DNA of 64,000 bases from Streptomyces barringtoniae (GTDB lineage: Bacteria > Actinomycetota > Actinomycetes > Streptomycetales > Streptomycetaceae). The stretch is taken from NCBI RefSeq assembly GCF_020819595.1, contig NZ_JAJHNP010000006.1, forward strand, positions 248,001 through 312,000. The letters are read 5' to 3'. The notes beneath the pieces were generated by a model that worked only from the letters and a program-made list of their open reading frames with translations, made no database searches and was not told the origin of the DNA. Within the stretch, counting starts at the first letter, position 1; each line of letters opens with the position of its first letter. The translations under genes were made by a program, and so were the position numbers. Shown here in pieces: positions 39,483 to 48,164 of this stretch.

Positions 39483-40705
39483 ACTCGGCGCTCGACTTCC
39501 CCGGACACCTCGACGAGGTGTCCGTCTCCTTCTGGATCCCCACGGCCGTCCTGACCGCCGCCCTGGCGATCAAGCTCCCCAGCATCATCAAGATGTGGCG
39601 GGACCCGATGCTGCGTGCCGTCGGCGGACTGCTGCTGTTCGCCTGCGCGGTGTTCGTCTTCGCGGCCCCGCGGACCATCGCCTGGACCAACCGGGTCACC
39701 GGCGTGCCGAACATCTCCGCGCCCTGGGTGTACTCCCTGCTCACCGCGCTGTGCGCGTCCTGGCTGCTGCTGATCACCGCCTGGCGCAACGGCCGCTCCG
39801 ACTCGGCCCAGACCCGCCGGGTGACCCGCTGGGTCGTGGCCGTCTACGCGGGCGTGGTCGTCGCCCTGTGGGTGCTCTTCGCCCTCGCCGACGTGCCGGT
39901 GGAGCGGGTGCGGGACCTGGACACCTACTACGCCACCACCCCCTTCATGCGCGAGGAGATCCTGCTCTACCTCCTCGCGCACACCGTGGCCTGCTCGATC
40001 ACGGCCCGGCTGATCTGGAACTGGATCCGCACCGACGGCCTCGACGCCTGGCTGCGCTGGGGGCTCAGGCTGCTGGGCGTCGGCTACGCCACGAACCTGT
40101 TCTTCGACGCGGCCAAGCTCACCGCCGTCGTGGCCCGGTGGACCGGTCACGACCTGGACTGGCTGAGCACCAACGTGGCGCCGGCGGGCGCGTGCGTCTC
40201 CGCCACCCTGGTCGCGGTGGGCTTCATCGTCCCGCACGTCGGCCAGTACCTGCACGAGCGCTGGCACGTCCGGCTGCGCCACCGCGCCCTCGGCCCCCTC
40301 TACCAGCTGACGCGGACCGTCACCGGCGAACGCGAGCCCTTCGCCCCGCAGGCCCCCGCCGAACTGCGCCTGATCCGCCGCGAGACCTTCATCCGCGACG
40401 CCCTGCTGCAACTCTCCCGGCACCTGGACGAGGACCTGCGCGAGCGGTCGTACAAGGCCGCCCTCGCCCTCGGCCACGAGCCCGCCCGCGCCAGGGCCCT
40501 CGCCGCCGCCGTGGCGCTGCTGGACGCGGCCGGCGGCGAGCGGCCGCCGCGCGCCGACGGCACCGGCTCCCCGTCCGGCCCCGACACGGCCTACCTGCTC
40601 CAGGAGATCCACGCCGTGTCCCAAGCCCTCCGCCACCCCGACGAGATCACGGCGGTACGCGCCCGCGCGGCCGCCCCGGCAGAGAGCGTGTCCGCGCATG
40701 AGTGA
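39479..40705 (+). CDS. MAB_1171c-type membrane protein
   Basis: This 408-residue protein has about seven membrane spans in the first 270 residues (for example VLTAALAIKLPSII, LLLFACAVFVFAAP, WVVAVYAGVVVALWVLFAL) and a helical cytoplasmic tail of about 140 residues. The layout matches the MAB_1171c family of putative transporters of unknown substrate. The GTG start overlaps the upstream HELWH gene by 4 bases. The stop overlaps the FAD oxidoreductase start by 8 bases. All three genes therefore form one coupled operon. No transport motif is recognisable. Confidence 0.75.
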   Translation: MNSALDFPGHLDEVSVSFWIPTAVLTAALAIKLPSIIKMWRDPMLRAVGGLLLFACAVFVFAAPRTIAWTNRVTGVPNISAPWVYSLLTALCASWLLLITAWRNGRSDSAQTRRVTRWVVAVYAGVVVALWVLFALADVPVERVRDLDTYYATTPFMREEILLYLLAHTVACSITARLIWNWIRTDGLDAWLRWGLRLLGVGYATNLFFDAAKLTAVVARWTGHDLDWLSTNVAPAGACVSATLVAVGFIVPHVGQYLHERWHVRLRHRALGPLYQLTRTVTGEREPFAPQAPAELRLIRRETFIRDALLQLSRHLDEDLRERSYKAALALGHEPARARALAAAVALLDAAGGERPPRADGTGSPSGPDTAYLLQEIHAVSQALRHPDEITAVRARAAAPAESVSAHE

Positions 40706-42101
40706 ACCCTCCTCCCCCGCAAGAACCGCCGTCGTGCTGGGGGGATCCCACAGCGGCATGCTCGCGGCGCGCGCGCTCGCCGACTCCGCCGACCGGGTCG
40801 TCGTCGTCGAGCGGGACGTCCTGCCCGAGGGCCCCGAACCTCGCAAGGGGCTGCCGCAGGCCCGGCACGCCCACATGCTGTGGTCGGGCGGGGTACGGGC
40901 CGTGGAGGAGCTGCTGCCGGGCATCACCGACGCGCTGAAGGCCGCCGGGGGCCGCCGGCATCCGTTCACCACCGGCGTGGTGGCGCTCTCCGCGCAGGGC
41001 TGGTTCCGGCGCTGGCCCGAGTCCCACCATGTGATCCTGGCCGGCCGGGACCTGCTGGACGCGACGATCCGGGCACAGGTTCTCGCCGACGAGCGGATCG
41101 AACTCCTCGACGGCACCGAGGCGCTCGGCCTCACCGGCACCGACGCCGCCGTCACCGGCGTACGGGTCCGGGCCCGGGACGGCGCCGAGCGCACCCTTGC
41201 GGCCGGCCTCGTGGTCGACGCCACCGGGCGCGGCTCGCGGGCCGCGCGCTGGCTCGCGGACCTGGGGCTGCCCGCTCCGCGGATCCGCGAGGTCGACCCG
41301 GGCCTGGTCTACGCGAGCCGGCTCTTCCTCGCCCCCGAGGCGGCCCGGGAGGGCTTCCCGGTGGTCAACCTGCAGCTCGATCCGCGAGGCGACGGTCCCG
41401 GCCGCTCCGGCTTCCTCCTGCCCATCGAGAACGGCCGCTGGATCGTCACCCTGCAGGGCACCCGGGGCGGCGAACCCACCGCCGCGAACGAGGAGTTCGT
41501 GCCCTTCGCCCGGGAGAAGCTGCGGCATCCGGTGCTCGGCGAGCTGCTGGAGCGGGCCGAGCCGCTGTCCGACGTGTCGGTCACCCGCGCCACGCTCAAC
41601 CGCCGCCACTTCTACGAGCGCATGCCGGCCTGGCCCGAGAACTTCGCCGTCCTCGGCGACGCGCTGGCCGTGTTCAACCCGGTCTACGGCCACGGGCTGT
41701 CCGTCGCCGCCCAGAGCGCGGTGCGGCTCCGCCAGGTGATACGACGGCACGGCTGGGGCGCGCCGGGGCTGGCGCGCCGCGTGCAGCGGGCGGTCGCCGC
41801 CCCGGTCCGCGCGGCCTGGGACCTCGCCCTCGGCCAGGACGTGTTCCACCCCGGCGCGACGGAGCACGGCCCCACTCTGCGGGACCGTCTGCTGTCCGCC
41901 TACGTCGACCGCCTGATGTACACCGCGACGGGCAACGGACGCATAGCGCGCCGGGTGACGGACGTGACGTCCCTGGAACGCGGGGCGCAGGTACTGCTGA
42001 CCCCGGGCGTGCTGCTCGCTGCGGCGGTGGGACCGCTGCAACCCCCGTTGGCCGGGCCGCCGTTGACCGCTGAGGAGCTGAAGGCGGCGGGGGTGGTGTA
42101 G
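40698..42101 (+). CDS. FAD-dependent oxidoreductase of the HELWH/membrane-protein operon
   Basis: This 467-residue flavoprotein has the dinucleotide motif VVLGGSHSGMLAARALA and the second FAD motif FAVLGDALAVFNPVYGHG, placing it with FAD monooxygenases and halogenase-like hydroxylases. It lacks the lysine-bearing halogenase motif as far as I can see. It is related in these motifs to the monooxygenase at 26295-27641. Its start lies inside the end of the membrane-protein gene, so it probably works with that protein. A short hairpin (GGCCGC-TTT-GCGGCC, 42101-42115) overlaps its stop. The substrate is unknown. Confidence 0.82.
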   Translation: MSEPSSPARTAVVLGGSHSGMLAARALADSADRVVVVERDVLPEGPEPRKGLPQARHAHMLWSGGVRAVEELLPGITDALKAAGGRRHPFTTGVVALSAQGWFRRWPESHHVILAGRDLLDATIRAQVLADERIELLDGTEALGLTGTDAAVTGVRVRARDGAERTLAAGLVVDATGRGSRAARWLADLGLPAPRIREVDPGLVYASRLFLAPEAAREGFPVVNLQLDPRGDGPGRSGFLLPIENGRWIVTLQGTRGGEPTAANEEFVPFAREKLRHPVLGELLERAEPLSDVSVTRATLNRRHFYERMPAWPENFAVLGDALAVFNPVYGHGLSVAAQSAVRLRQVIRRHGWGAPGLARRVQRAVAAPVRAAWDLALGQDVFHPGATEHGPTLRDRLLSAYVDRLMYTATGNGRIARRVTDVTSLERGAQVLLTPGVLLAAAVGPLQPPLAGPPLTAEELKAAGVV

Positions 42102-42118
42102 GCCGCTTTGCGGCCCGC

Positions 42119-42967
42119 TCAGCCCCTGAACGCCGGTTGGGGCAGACCCTTGCCCGCCCCCGGAACCACCAGCACCGAGCCCGACAGCGGATGCGGGGCC
42201 GGCAGGCCGACGCGGGCTGTCGTGATGTACAGGTCGGTCAGGTCGGCGCCGCCGAAGGCGCAGGCCGTCGTACGCGGGGTGGGCAGGCTGATCACCCGGT
42301 CCAGCGCACCGCCCGGCGTATAGCGGCGCACCGCGCCCCCGTCCCACAACGCCACCCACACGCAGCCCTCCGCGTCGACCGTCAGGCCGTCCGGGAAGCC
42401 CGCGCCCTCCTCGATCTCCACGAGCGGGCGGCGGTCGTGGACGCGCTCGCCGTCGTGGTCGAAGACGTCCACCCGGCGGGTGGGGCTGTCGACGTAGTAC
42501 ATGAGGCGGCCGTCGGGGCTCCAGCCCGTGCCGTTGCTGACCGTGACGTCGGACAGGACCGTCTCCGCGGTGCCGTCGCCGGTCAGCCGGGTCAGCGTGC
42601 CGCCGCCCGGCGCCTCGTCGTACCGCATGGTGCCCGCCCACAACGAGCCGTCGGGGGCCACCGCGGCCTCGTTCGCGCGGCGGCCCGCGACCGGCTCGTG
42701 GTGCAGCCAGCGGAACGTGTCGTCCGGGTCCAGCAGGCCCACCCCGTCCCGCAGGTTGAGGACCAGGCCGCCGCCCGCGCGGGGCTTGACCGCGCCCACG
42801 TGCTGCTCCGTCGTCCGCACCGTGCGCCGGCCCGTGGCCGGGTCGTAGGTGTTGACGCGCATGCCCAGGATGTCGAGCCACGTCAGCCGGCCCGTCGCCG
42901 GGTCCCAGGTCGGCCCCTCCCCCAGCTCCGCCTCCGCCCGTACGGCGACCTCGTACCCGGCGCTCAC
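42119..42967 (-). CDS. SMP-30/gluconolactonase-family lactonase
   Basis: This 282-residue beta-propeller enzyme probably hydrolyses an aldonolactone such as galactono- or arabinonolactone. Metal ligands are visible as Glu in ELGEGPTWD, Asn in SNGTGWSPDG and Asp in GFPDGLTVDAEG. The GTG start at 42967 overlaps the iclR stop (GTGA), so the two genes form an operon. A lactonase would sit between a sugar dehydrogenase and the DgoD-like dehydratase at 15868, which fits an oxidative sugar pathway split over two loci in this window. Confidence 0.87.
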   Translation of the reverse strand: MSAGYEVAVRAEAELGEGPTWDPATGRLTWLDILGMRVNTYDPATGRRTVRTTEQHVGAVKPRAGGGLVLNLRDGVGLLDPDDTFRWLHHEPVAGRRANEAAVAPDGSLWAGTMRYDEAPGGGTLTRLTGDGTAETVLSDVTVSNGTGWSPDGRLMYYVDSPTRRVDVFDHDGERVHDRRPLVEIEEGAGFPDGLTVDAEGCVWVALWDGGAVRRYTPGGALDRVISLPTPRTTACAFGGADLTDLYITTARVGLPAPHPLSGSVLVVPGAGKGLPQPAFRG

Positions 42968-43737
42968 ACCGCGCTCCGGTGGCCCAGCCGCTCCGACAGC
43001 TCGGCCGCGCCCTTCGCCGCCAGCTGCTCCAGCTCGGTCCGGCGCTCGTCGCTCCAGCGGATCATGGGCACCGAGATGGACAGGGCCGCGACCACCTGGC
43101 CCGTGCGGTCGCGCACGGGAGCGGCCACACAGCTCACGTCCGGGTTGGACTCGCGGCTCTCCACCGCGATGCCCCGCTGCCGGATCTCCGCCAGCGCCCC
43201 GCGCAGCGCGGCGGGGTCGGTGATGCTGTTCGGGGTCATCGCGGCCAGCTCCGCGTCGTCCGGGATGCGTGCCGTGAGCTCCTGCTCGGGCAGCGAGGCC
43301 AGCAGCATCTTGCCGACGGAGGTGCAGTGGGCGGGGAGCCGGCGGCCGGCGGCCGAGACCATGCGGACGGCGTGCGTGGAGTCGACCTTGGCGATGTAGA
43401 TGACGTCGGTGCCCTCGAGGATCGCCACGTGGACCGTCTCGTCGCAGGTCTCGGCGACCGAGCGGGCCACCTGCTGGCCCTCGGCGGCGAGGTCGAGCTG
43501 CTCGGCGTAGCGGCTGCCGAGCTGGTACGGGCGTACCCCGAGCCGGTAGCGTCCCGGCTGTCCCGGCACTTGCACGATGTACGACCGTGCGGCGAGCGTG
43601 GTGACCAGCTCGTGCACGGTGGTGCGCGGCAGCTGGAGCCTGCGCACGACGTCGGGGGCGGAGAGCGTCCCGTCCCCGTCGAGGAACAGCTCGAGAATGT
43701 CCAGAGCCCGGGTCACGGCAGGCACGAGGCGTCCCAC
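42964..43737 (-). CDS. IclR-family transcriptional regulator
   Basis: This 257-residue regulator has the IclR winged helix (TLSAPDVVRRLQLPRTTVHE) and the C-terminal effector domain (THAVRMVSAAGRRLPAHCTSVGK, then ESNPDVSCVAAPVRD). The GTG start has GGGAGGGG upstream. Its own upstream region has a TGTTCGA-type palindrome that recurs before the dehydratase operon, the sugar importer operon and the GH51 gene. It is thus the best candidate for the shared regulator of sugar use here. The effector may be a sugar acid, lactone or keto-deoxy acid; this is inference. Confidence 0.9.
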   Translation of the reverse strand: MGRLVPAVTRALDILELFLDGDGTLSAPDVVRRLQLPRTTVHELVTTLAARSYIVQVPGQPGRYRLGVRPYQLGSRYAEQLDLAAEGQQVARSVAETCDETVHVAILEGTDVIYIAKVDSTHAVRMVSAAGRRLPAHCTSVGKMLLASLPEQELTARIPDDAELAAMTPNSITDPAALRGALAEIRQRGIAVESRESNPDVSCVAAPVRDRTGQVVAALSISVPMIRWSDERRTELEQLAAKGAAELSERLGHRSAV

Positions 43738-43790
43738 GTCCGGCCCCCTCCCTTGGGTCTAAGCGCCCGTCCGACACATCGACACCGAGA

Positions 43791-43808
43791 TGTTCGAGAT
43801 ATCAACAG
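43791..43808. promoter_or_regulatory. TGTTCGA-type operator, site 4
   Basis: TGTTCGAGATATCAACAG lies 54 bases upstream of the iclR start. It shares the first 10 bases with site 1 and fits autoregulation by the IclR protein. Confidence 0.5.
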
Positions 43809-43901
43809 GCGATCGGCATGACGAACACAGGCTAGTCATGCCGCGTTGCGCGGGCAATGGGTCGAAGCGGACACCGGCGGGCGCCGGGCACCATGGGTGC
43901 C

Positions 43902-44459
43902 ATGGATCTCGACTTCCAGCTGGTGCTGCTGCGCCGCATGGCCGACCACAACCCGGATCTGGTCGAGGATGCCCGGCACCGGCTCGGGGTGTCCATCGCC
44001 GAGATGCGGGAGACCAACAAGCGCTGGCAGGCGATGGTCCGCTCGCAAAGGGCCCGGTCCGCCGCCGCCCGCTACCGCTCGGTTCTGGGCGAGCCGGAAT
44101 CCGTCCTCCCCCGGCGCCTCGGCGACGTCGACTGCGAGGCCCGGCGCTGGGCCCTGCCGCTCTGGCCCGGCCTGCGCTTCGAGGTGCTGGTAGGGCCGGA
44201 CGGGGCGGTGTGGAACGAGTGGCTGGTGCGCGCGCCCGGCGCCCCGGCGCCCCGGCTCGAGACCCTGGACGACCTGGTCCCCTGGTCCTGCACGGTGGAC
44301 GAGGCCGCCCGCGCCTTCGCCCCGGCCCGCCCGCTGGAGGGCACCGCGCCGACCCGGTGGGGGCTCGCCTTCACCGCGCCCGGCCCGGACGGCGTACGGC
44401 ACGAGGTGGTCGCCGAGTTCACCTGGGGGCTGCTCCAGCGGACGGCCGTCATCACCTAG
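43902..44459 (+). CDS. Hypothetical soluble protein
   Basis: This 185-residue protein is not recognised. The first 60 residues are helical and charged (LVLLRRMADHNPDLVEDARH), and the rest is mixed with a Trp-rich middle (WALPLWPGLRFEVLVGPDG). There is no signal peptide or membrane span. An ATG at 43893 is an equally possible start, adding three residues; neither has a strong ribosome site. The gene is convergent with the SDR gene, with only one base between their stop codons. Confidence 0.7.
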   Translation: MDLDFQLVLLRRMADHNPDLVEDARHRLGVSIAEMRETNKRWQAMVRSQRARSAAARYRSVLGEPESVLPRRLGDVDCEARRWALPLWPGLRFEVLVGPDGAVWNEWLVRAPGAPAPRLETLDDLVPWSCTVDEAARAFAPARPLEGTAPTRWGLAFTAPGPDGVRHEVVAEFTWGLLQRTAVIT

Positions 44460-44460
44460 C

Positions 44461-45291
44461 TCAGGCGTCGAAGGCCGTCGCCCGCGTGCGCTTCTCCCAG
44501 GCGGTGACCTCCTCGCGGACCTGCTCGAGGTGGCCCAGGACCGCGCTCACGCCGTCGTCGCCGAGCGGCAGCCGCAGCGGGGTGTCCTCGGCCTCCAGCG
44601 CGGCCAGGATCAGGGCGGCCGCCTTGGCCGGGTCGCCGGGCTGGCTGCCGTGTCCGCCGGCGACGACGGCGCGGGTCTCGCCGACCCTGCCGTACACCCC
44701 GGTGTCGGAGCTGGTCCCGGCCCGGTCGGCCTCGAACAGCGAGGTCCGGAACGCGCCCGGCTCGACGATCAGCACCTTGACGCCGTACTCGCGCACCTCG
44801 TCGGCGAGCGCCTCGGACAGGCCCTCCAGGGCGAACTTCGTCGCGCTGTACGCCCCGAAGCCCGCGAAGGACATCTGGCCGCCCATGCTGCTCATCTGCA
44901 CGATCGCGCCCGAGCGCCGCTCCCGCAGGTAGGGCAGCACGGCCCGGACCAGCGCCGCCGGGCCGAAGAAGTGCAGGTCGAACAGGTCGCGCAGCTCGGC
45001 GTCGGTGGTCTCCTCGACGGCGCCGACATGGGTGCGGCCCGCATTGTTGACCAGCACGTCGATCCGCCCGTGCCGGGCCACGACATCGCGGACCGCCGCC
45101 TCGACCGCGCTCACGTCGGTGACGTCCAGCCGCAGCGCCTCCACCTGGTCGGGATGGGCGGCCACCAGGTCGTCCAGGGCCTCGGGACGCCGGACCGCGC
45201 CGACCACCACGTCACCGGCGGCTACGGCCGCCTCGGTGATCGCCCGCCCGAAACCGCTGCTCGCGCCGGTCACCAGCCAGACCTTGTTCAT
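44461..45291 (-). CDS. SDR-family oxidoreductase
   Basis: This 276-residue classical short-chain dehydrogenase/reductase has the cofactor motif VTGASSGFGRAI, the NNAG motif in LVNNAGRTHVG and the catalytic YSATK with an upstream Ser (MSSMGG). The ATG at 45291 follows GGAGAG. It is divergent from a LysR regulator, which probably controls it. The substrate is unknown; close relatives are usually general ketone or aldehyde reductases. Confidence 0.9.
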   Translation of the reverse strand: MNKVWLVTGASSGFGRAITEAAVAAGDVVVGAVRRPEALDDLVAAHPDQVEALRLDVTDVSAVEAAVRDVVARHGRIDVLVNNAGRTHVGAVEETTDAELRDLFDLHFFGPAALVRAVLPYLRERRSGAIVQMSSMGGQMSFAGFGAYSATKFALEGLSEALADEVREYGVKVLIVEPGAFRTSLFEADRAGTSSDTGVYGRVGETRAVVAGGHGSQPGDPAKAAALILAALEAEDTPLRLPLGDDGVSAVLGHLEQVREEVTAWEKRTRATAFDA

Positions 45292-45385
45292 CACGACTCT
45301 CCGTTGATCTCGTCGGGTTCGACACGAACAACACTGCGGCCGCATCCCGTTGCCCGTCCAAGACCCTCGGTGATAACCAACGGCT

Positions 45386-46282
45386 ATGACCATGGACGTC
45401 CACGCCCGCGATCTGCGCTACTTCGTCGCGGTCGCCGAGGAACTGCACTTCACGCGCGCCGCCGAGCGGCTGTACGTCTCACAGCCCGCCCTGAGCAAAC
45501 AGATCCGGGCGCTGGAGCGGCAGTTGGGGGCGGAGCTGTTCCGGCGCGACCGGCACGGGGTGGCGTTGACGGGCGCGGGCGAGGCGCTGCTGCCGCACGC
45601 GCGCAGGGTGCTGGCCGCATGGGAGGCGGGCGCGGCGGCCGTGGAGGCGGCCAAGGCGGCCGAGCGCAGCACGCTGGTCGTGGGCATGAGCACCAGTCCG
45701 GGCCGGGGCGGGCTGCTGCCGGCCATCCGCTCCCGCTTCACCGCCGCGCACCCGGAGACGACGGTCCGGCTGCGCCAGATGAGCTGGGACGATCCGACGG
45801 CGGGCCTGGCGGACGGCACCGTGGACGTCGCCTTCGTCTGGCTGCCGCTGCCCGACGAGGAGCGCTACGCCTGGACGGTGGTCGCCGAGGAACCCCGGCT
45901 GCTGGCCCTGCCCGAGGCGCATCCCCTCGCCGCCCGTCCCGAGATCGACTTCGCCGACCTGCTGGACGAGCCGTTCCTGGCCCTGCCCAAGAGCGCGGGC
46001 CGGCTGCGGGACCACTGGCTCGCCCTGGACGCCCGCCCGGGCCGGCCGCCCCGGATCGGCGCGGAGATCTCCGGGGCGGAGGAGACGTACGAGGCCCTGG
46101 TCGCGGGCCTGGGCGTCTGCCTGGTGGCGGAGGGCAACGCCCCCCTGATCACCCGGGGCGGCGTCACCACCCGCCGGGTCCGGGGCATCGGCCCGAGCCG
46201 CTATGCGCTGGCGTGGCGGAGCGAGGACGGACACCGGCCGCTGGTACGGGCGTACGCGCAGGCATGCCGGGAGACGGTATGA
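45386..46282 (+). CDS. LysR-family transcriptional regulator
   Basis: This 298-residue regulator has the LysR helix-turn-helix in LHFTRAAERLYVSQPALSKQ, followed by a two-lobed effector domain (STLVVGMSTSPGRGGLLPAI). The start may be the ATG at 45386 or the one 6 bases later. It is divergent from the SDR gene across a 94-base gap, the usual place for a LysR-controlled promoter. No co-inducer can be inferred. Confidence 0.88.
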   Translation: MTMDVHARDLRYFVAVAEELHFTRAAERLYVSQPALSKQIRALERQLGAELFRRDRHGVALTGAGEALLPHARRVLAAWEAGAAAVEAAKAAERSTLVVGMSTSPGRGGLLPAIRSRFTAAHPETTVRLRQMSWDDPTAGLADGTVDVAFVWLPLPDEERYAWTVVAEEPRLLALPEAHPLAARPEIDFADLLDEPFLALPKSAGRLRDHWLALDARPGRPPRIGAEISGAEETYEALVAGLGVCLVAEGNAPLITRGGVTTRRVRGIGPSRYALAWRSEDGHRPLVRAYAQACRETV

Positions 46283-46324
46283 GTTCTGCCCGGCCGATCA
46301 TCGTGTGACCACTAGGCTGCGACG

Positions 46325-47149
46325 ATGGAACGCGTGACCGACGTGCCCGAGAGTCCCGCCCGGCCTGCGGATCCGACCCGGGTCAACGACTACGACAGCT
46401 TCGCCGAGGCGTACTCGGCGGAAAACGAGAACAGCCTCGTGAACGCGTACTACGCGCGGCCCGCGATGCTGGCCCTCGCCGGAGACGTGGCCGGGCGTCG
46501 GATCCTGGACGCCGGCTGCGGCTCGGGCCCCCTGTCCGCCGCACTGCGCGACCGCGGTGCCATCGTCACCGGCGTCGACGCCAGCGCCGGGATGCTGGCG
46601 CTGGCCAGGCGGCGGCTCGGTGACGACGCGGCCCTGCACCTGGCCGACCTGAGCGACCCCCTGCCGTTCGACGACGGCGCGTTCGACGACGTGGTCGCGT
46701 CGCTGGTGCTGCACTACCTGGAGGACTGGGGGCCGACGCTGGCCGAGATACGGCGAGTGCTCAGGCCCGGCGGCCGGCTGATCGCGTCGGTGGACCACCC
46801 TGTCGTGGCCTACACGATCCAGGAGCCCCGCCCCGACTACTTCGCGACCACCAGCTATACCTTCGACTGGACGTTCAACGGGCAGTCCGTCCCGATGAGG
46901 TTCTGGCGCAGGCCGTTGCACGCGATGACCGATGCCTTCACCACCGCCGGCTTCCGGCTGTCCGTCATCGGCGAGCCGCAGCCCGACCCGGCCGCCCGCG
47001 AGCTGTTCCCCGACGGCTTCCAAGACCTTTCGACCACACCCAACTTCCTGTTCTTCGTCGTCGAGGTACCGCCGTCGGCCGCGGGGGCGGACGACCAGCC
47101 GGTCGCGGATCACGAGCGGAGCCGGAGTGGGACCAGACGGACGACCTGA
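46325..47149 (+). CDS. SAM-dependent methyltransferase (class I, UbiE-like)
   Basis: This 274-residue enzyme has the SAM-binding motif ILDAGCGSGPLSAAL, the acidic end of beta-2 in VTGVDASAGML and the post-motif ALHLADLSDPLPF. VLHYLEDWGPTLAEIRRVL is the usual motif III region of UbiE-type small-molecule methyltransferases. The acceptor is unknown. The gene starts 42 bases after the LysR stop, so it may be cotranscribed with it, and converges on the ATP-grasp gene with a 9-base gap. Confidence 0.85.
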   Translation: MERVTDVPESPARPADPTRVNDYDSFAEAYSAENENSLVNAYYARPAMLALAGDVAGRRILDAGCGSGPLSAALRDRGAIVTGVDASAGMLALARRRLGDDAALHLADLSDPLPFDDGAFDDVVASLVLHYLEDWGPTLAEIRRVLRPGGRLIASVDHPVVAYTIQEPRPDYFATTSYTFDWTFNGQSVPMRFWRRPLHAMTDAFTTAGFRLSVIGEPQPDPAARELFPDGFQDLSTTPNFLFFVVEVPPSAAGADDQPVADHERSRSGTRRTT

Positions 47150-47158
47150 GACCGGGCG

Positions 47159-48028
47159 CTAGTCCGCAGCCGCCAGCACCGCCCGCACAACCCGCTCCAG
47201 CGACCCCGGATGCAGCCACAGAAACAGATTCGGCTCCACCAACTCCAGCTCCATCAGCCGGGGTTCCCCATCCTCGCCGTCCACGAGATCCACCCGCGCA
47301 TACAGCAACCCGGAACCACCGGGCACCGCACCCAACGCCTTCTCGGCGACCGCCACTTCCGCCTCCGTCGGCGCCCACCGCTCCAGGCCCGGGTGCGCCA
47401 CCTTCTCCGCGTCGTACGGCGTGCCGGGCGCGAGGACGGCGCCCTTGCGGCTGGCGTGCAGCAGCCGGCCGCCGAAGAACTGCAGCGCCCGTTCCCCGCC
47501 GGCGTCGATGCCGCGCATGTACGGCTGGACCATCGCGGTGAAGCCCTCGGCGTGCATCCGGGCGAGCTGCCGTACCGCCGTCTCGTGCTGGTCGGGGGTG
47601 TAGCGGGCGGCGAACCGGGCGCCGGCGCCCGAGGTCGGCTTGATCACGTACTCGTGGCCGTCGGGCAGATCGGCCGGCTCGCCCGGCGCGAGGTAGCGCG
47701 TGGGGACGGTGGGCACGCCGGCCGCCGCCAGCTCGCCGAGGTAGCGCTTGTCGGTGTTCCAGCGCACCACGGGCGCCGGATTGGCGAGCCGGGTCAGCGC
47801 CCCGACCCGGTCCACCCAGGCCCCGAACTCCGCGGCCCGCCAGCTGTAGTCCCAGGTGGAGCGGATGACGACGAGGTCGTAGCCGCCCCAGTCGGCTGCG
47901 GGGTCGTCCCAGTACCGGGCCTCCGCCTCGGCCCCCGCGTCCGTGAGCGCCCGCACCAGCTCCGGCAGGTCGGTGTCCTTGCCGGGCTCGGCGCCGGGGT
48001 CGTAGGTGGCGAGGGCGATGCGGGGCAC
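47159..48028 (-). CDS. ATP-grasp domain protein (RimK/glutathione-synthetase-like)
   Basis: This 289-residue ligase-like enzyme should form an acid-amine bond with ATP. The N-terminal part has ATYDPGAEPGKD and DLVVIRSTWDYSWR; the ATP-grasp part has the nucleotide loop YVIKPTSGAGARFAARY and metal-binding LYARVDLVDG with MELELVEPNLFL. It resembles the cycloserine-ligase-like ATP-grasp group. The GTG at 48028 has GGGAG upstream, and an 83-residue upstream extension is rejected as it runs into the divergent regulator's promoter. The peptide or amide product is unknown. Confidence 0.85.
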   Translation of the reverse strand: MPRIALATYDPGAEPGKDTDLPELVRALTDAGAEAEARYWDDPAADWGGYDLVVIRSTWDYSWRAAEFGAWVDRVGALTRLANPAPVVRWNTDKRYLGELAAAGVPTVPTRYLAPGEPADLPDGHEYVIKPTSGAGARFAARYTPDQHETAVRQLARMHAEGFTAMVQPYMRGIDAGGERALQFFGGRLLHASRKGAVLAPGTPYDAEKVAHPGLERWAPTEAEVAVAEKALGAVPGGSGLLYARVDLVDGEDGEPRLMELELVEPNLFLWLHPGSLERVVRAVLAAAD

Positions 48029-48106
48029 GGCGGACTCCCTGTCGTACGACGGTTCGGTCGGCAGCGAGGCTAACAACCGCCGGGGAACCGGAGCACCGCG
48101 GTTGAC

Positions 48107-48123
48107 CTTCACCTTTGGTGAAG
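48107..48123. promoter_or_regulatory. MerR-type operator between promoter elements
   Basis: The perfect palindrome CTTCACC-TTT-GGTGAAG overlaps the -35-like TTGACC at 48102-48107 and lies before a weak -10, the classic MerR-family arrangement with a long spacer. It precedes the MerR-PP2C fusion gene by 41 bases. Confidence 0.7.
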
Positions 48124-48164
48124 CCCCAGCATCGGTGGCGGAGGACGAGGAACGCGAGGTGCTC

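Noticed and set aside
45373..45387. LysR-box-like ATA-N9-TAT
   Set aside because: It overlaps the start codon of the LysR gene itself, and such short words occur by chance; no second site supports it.
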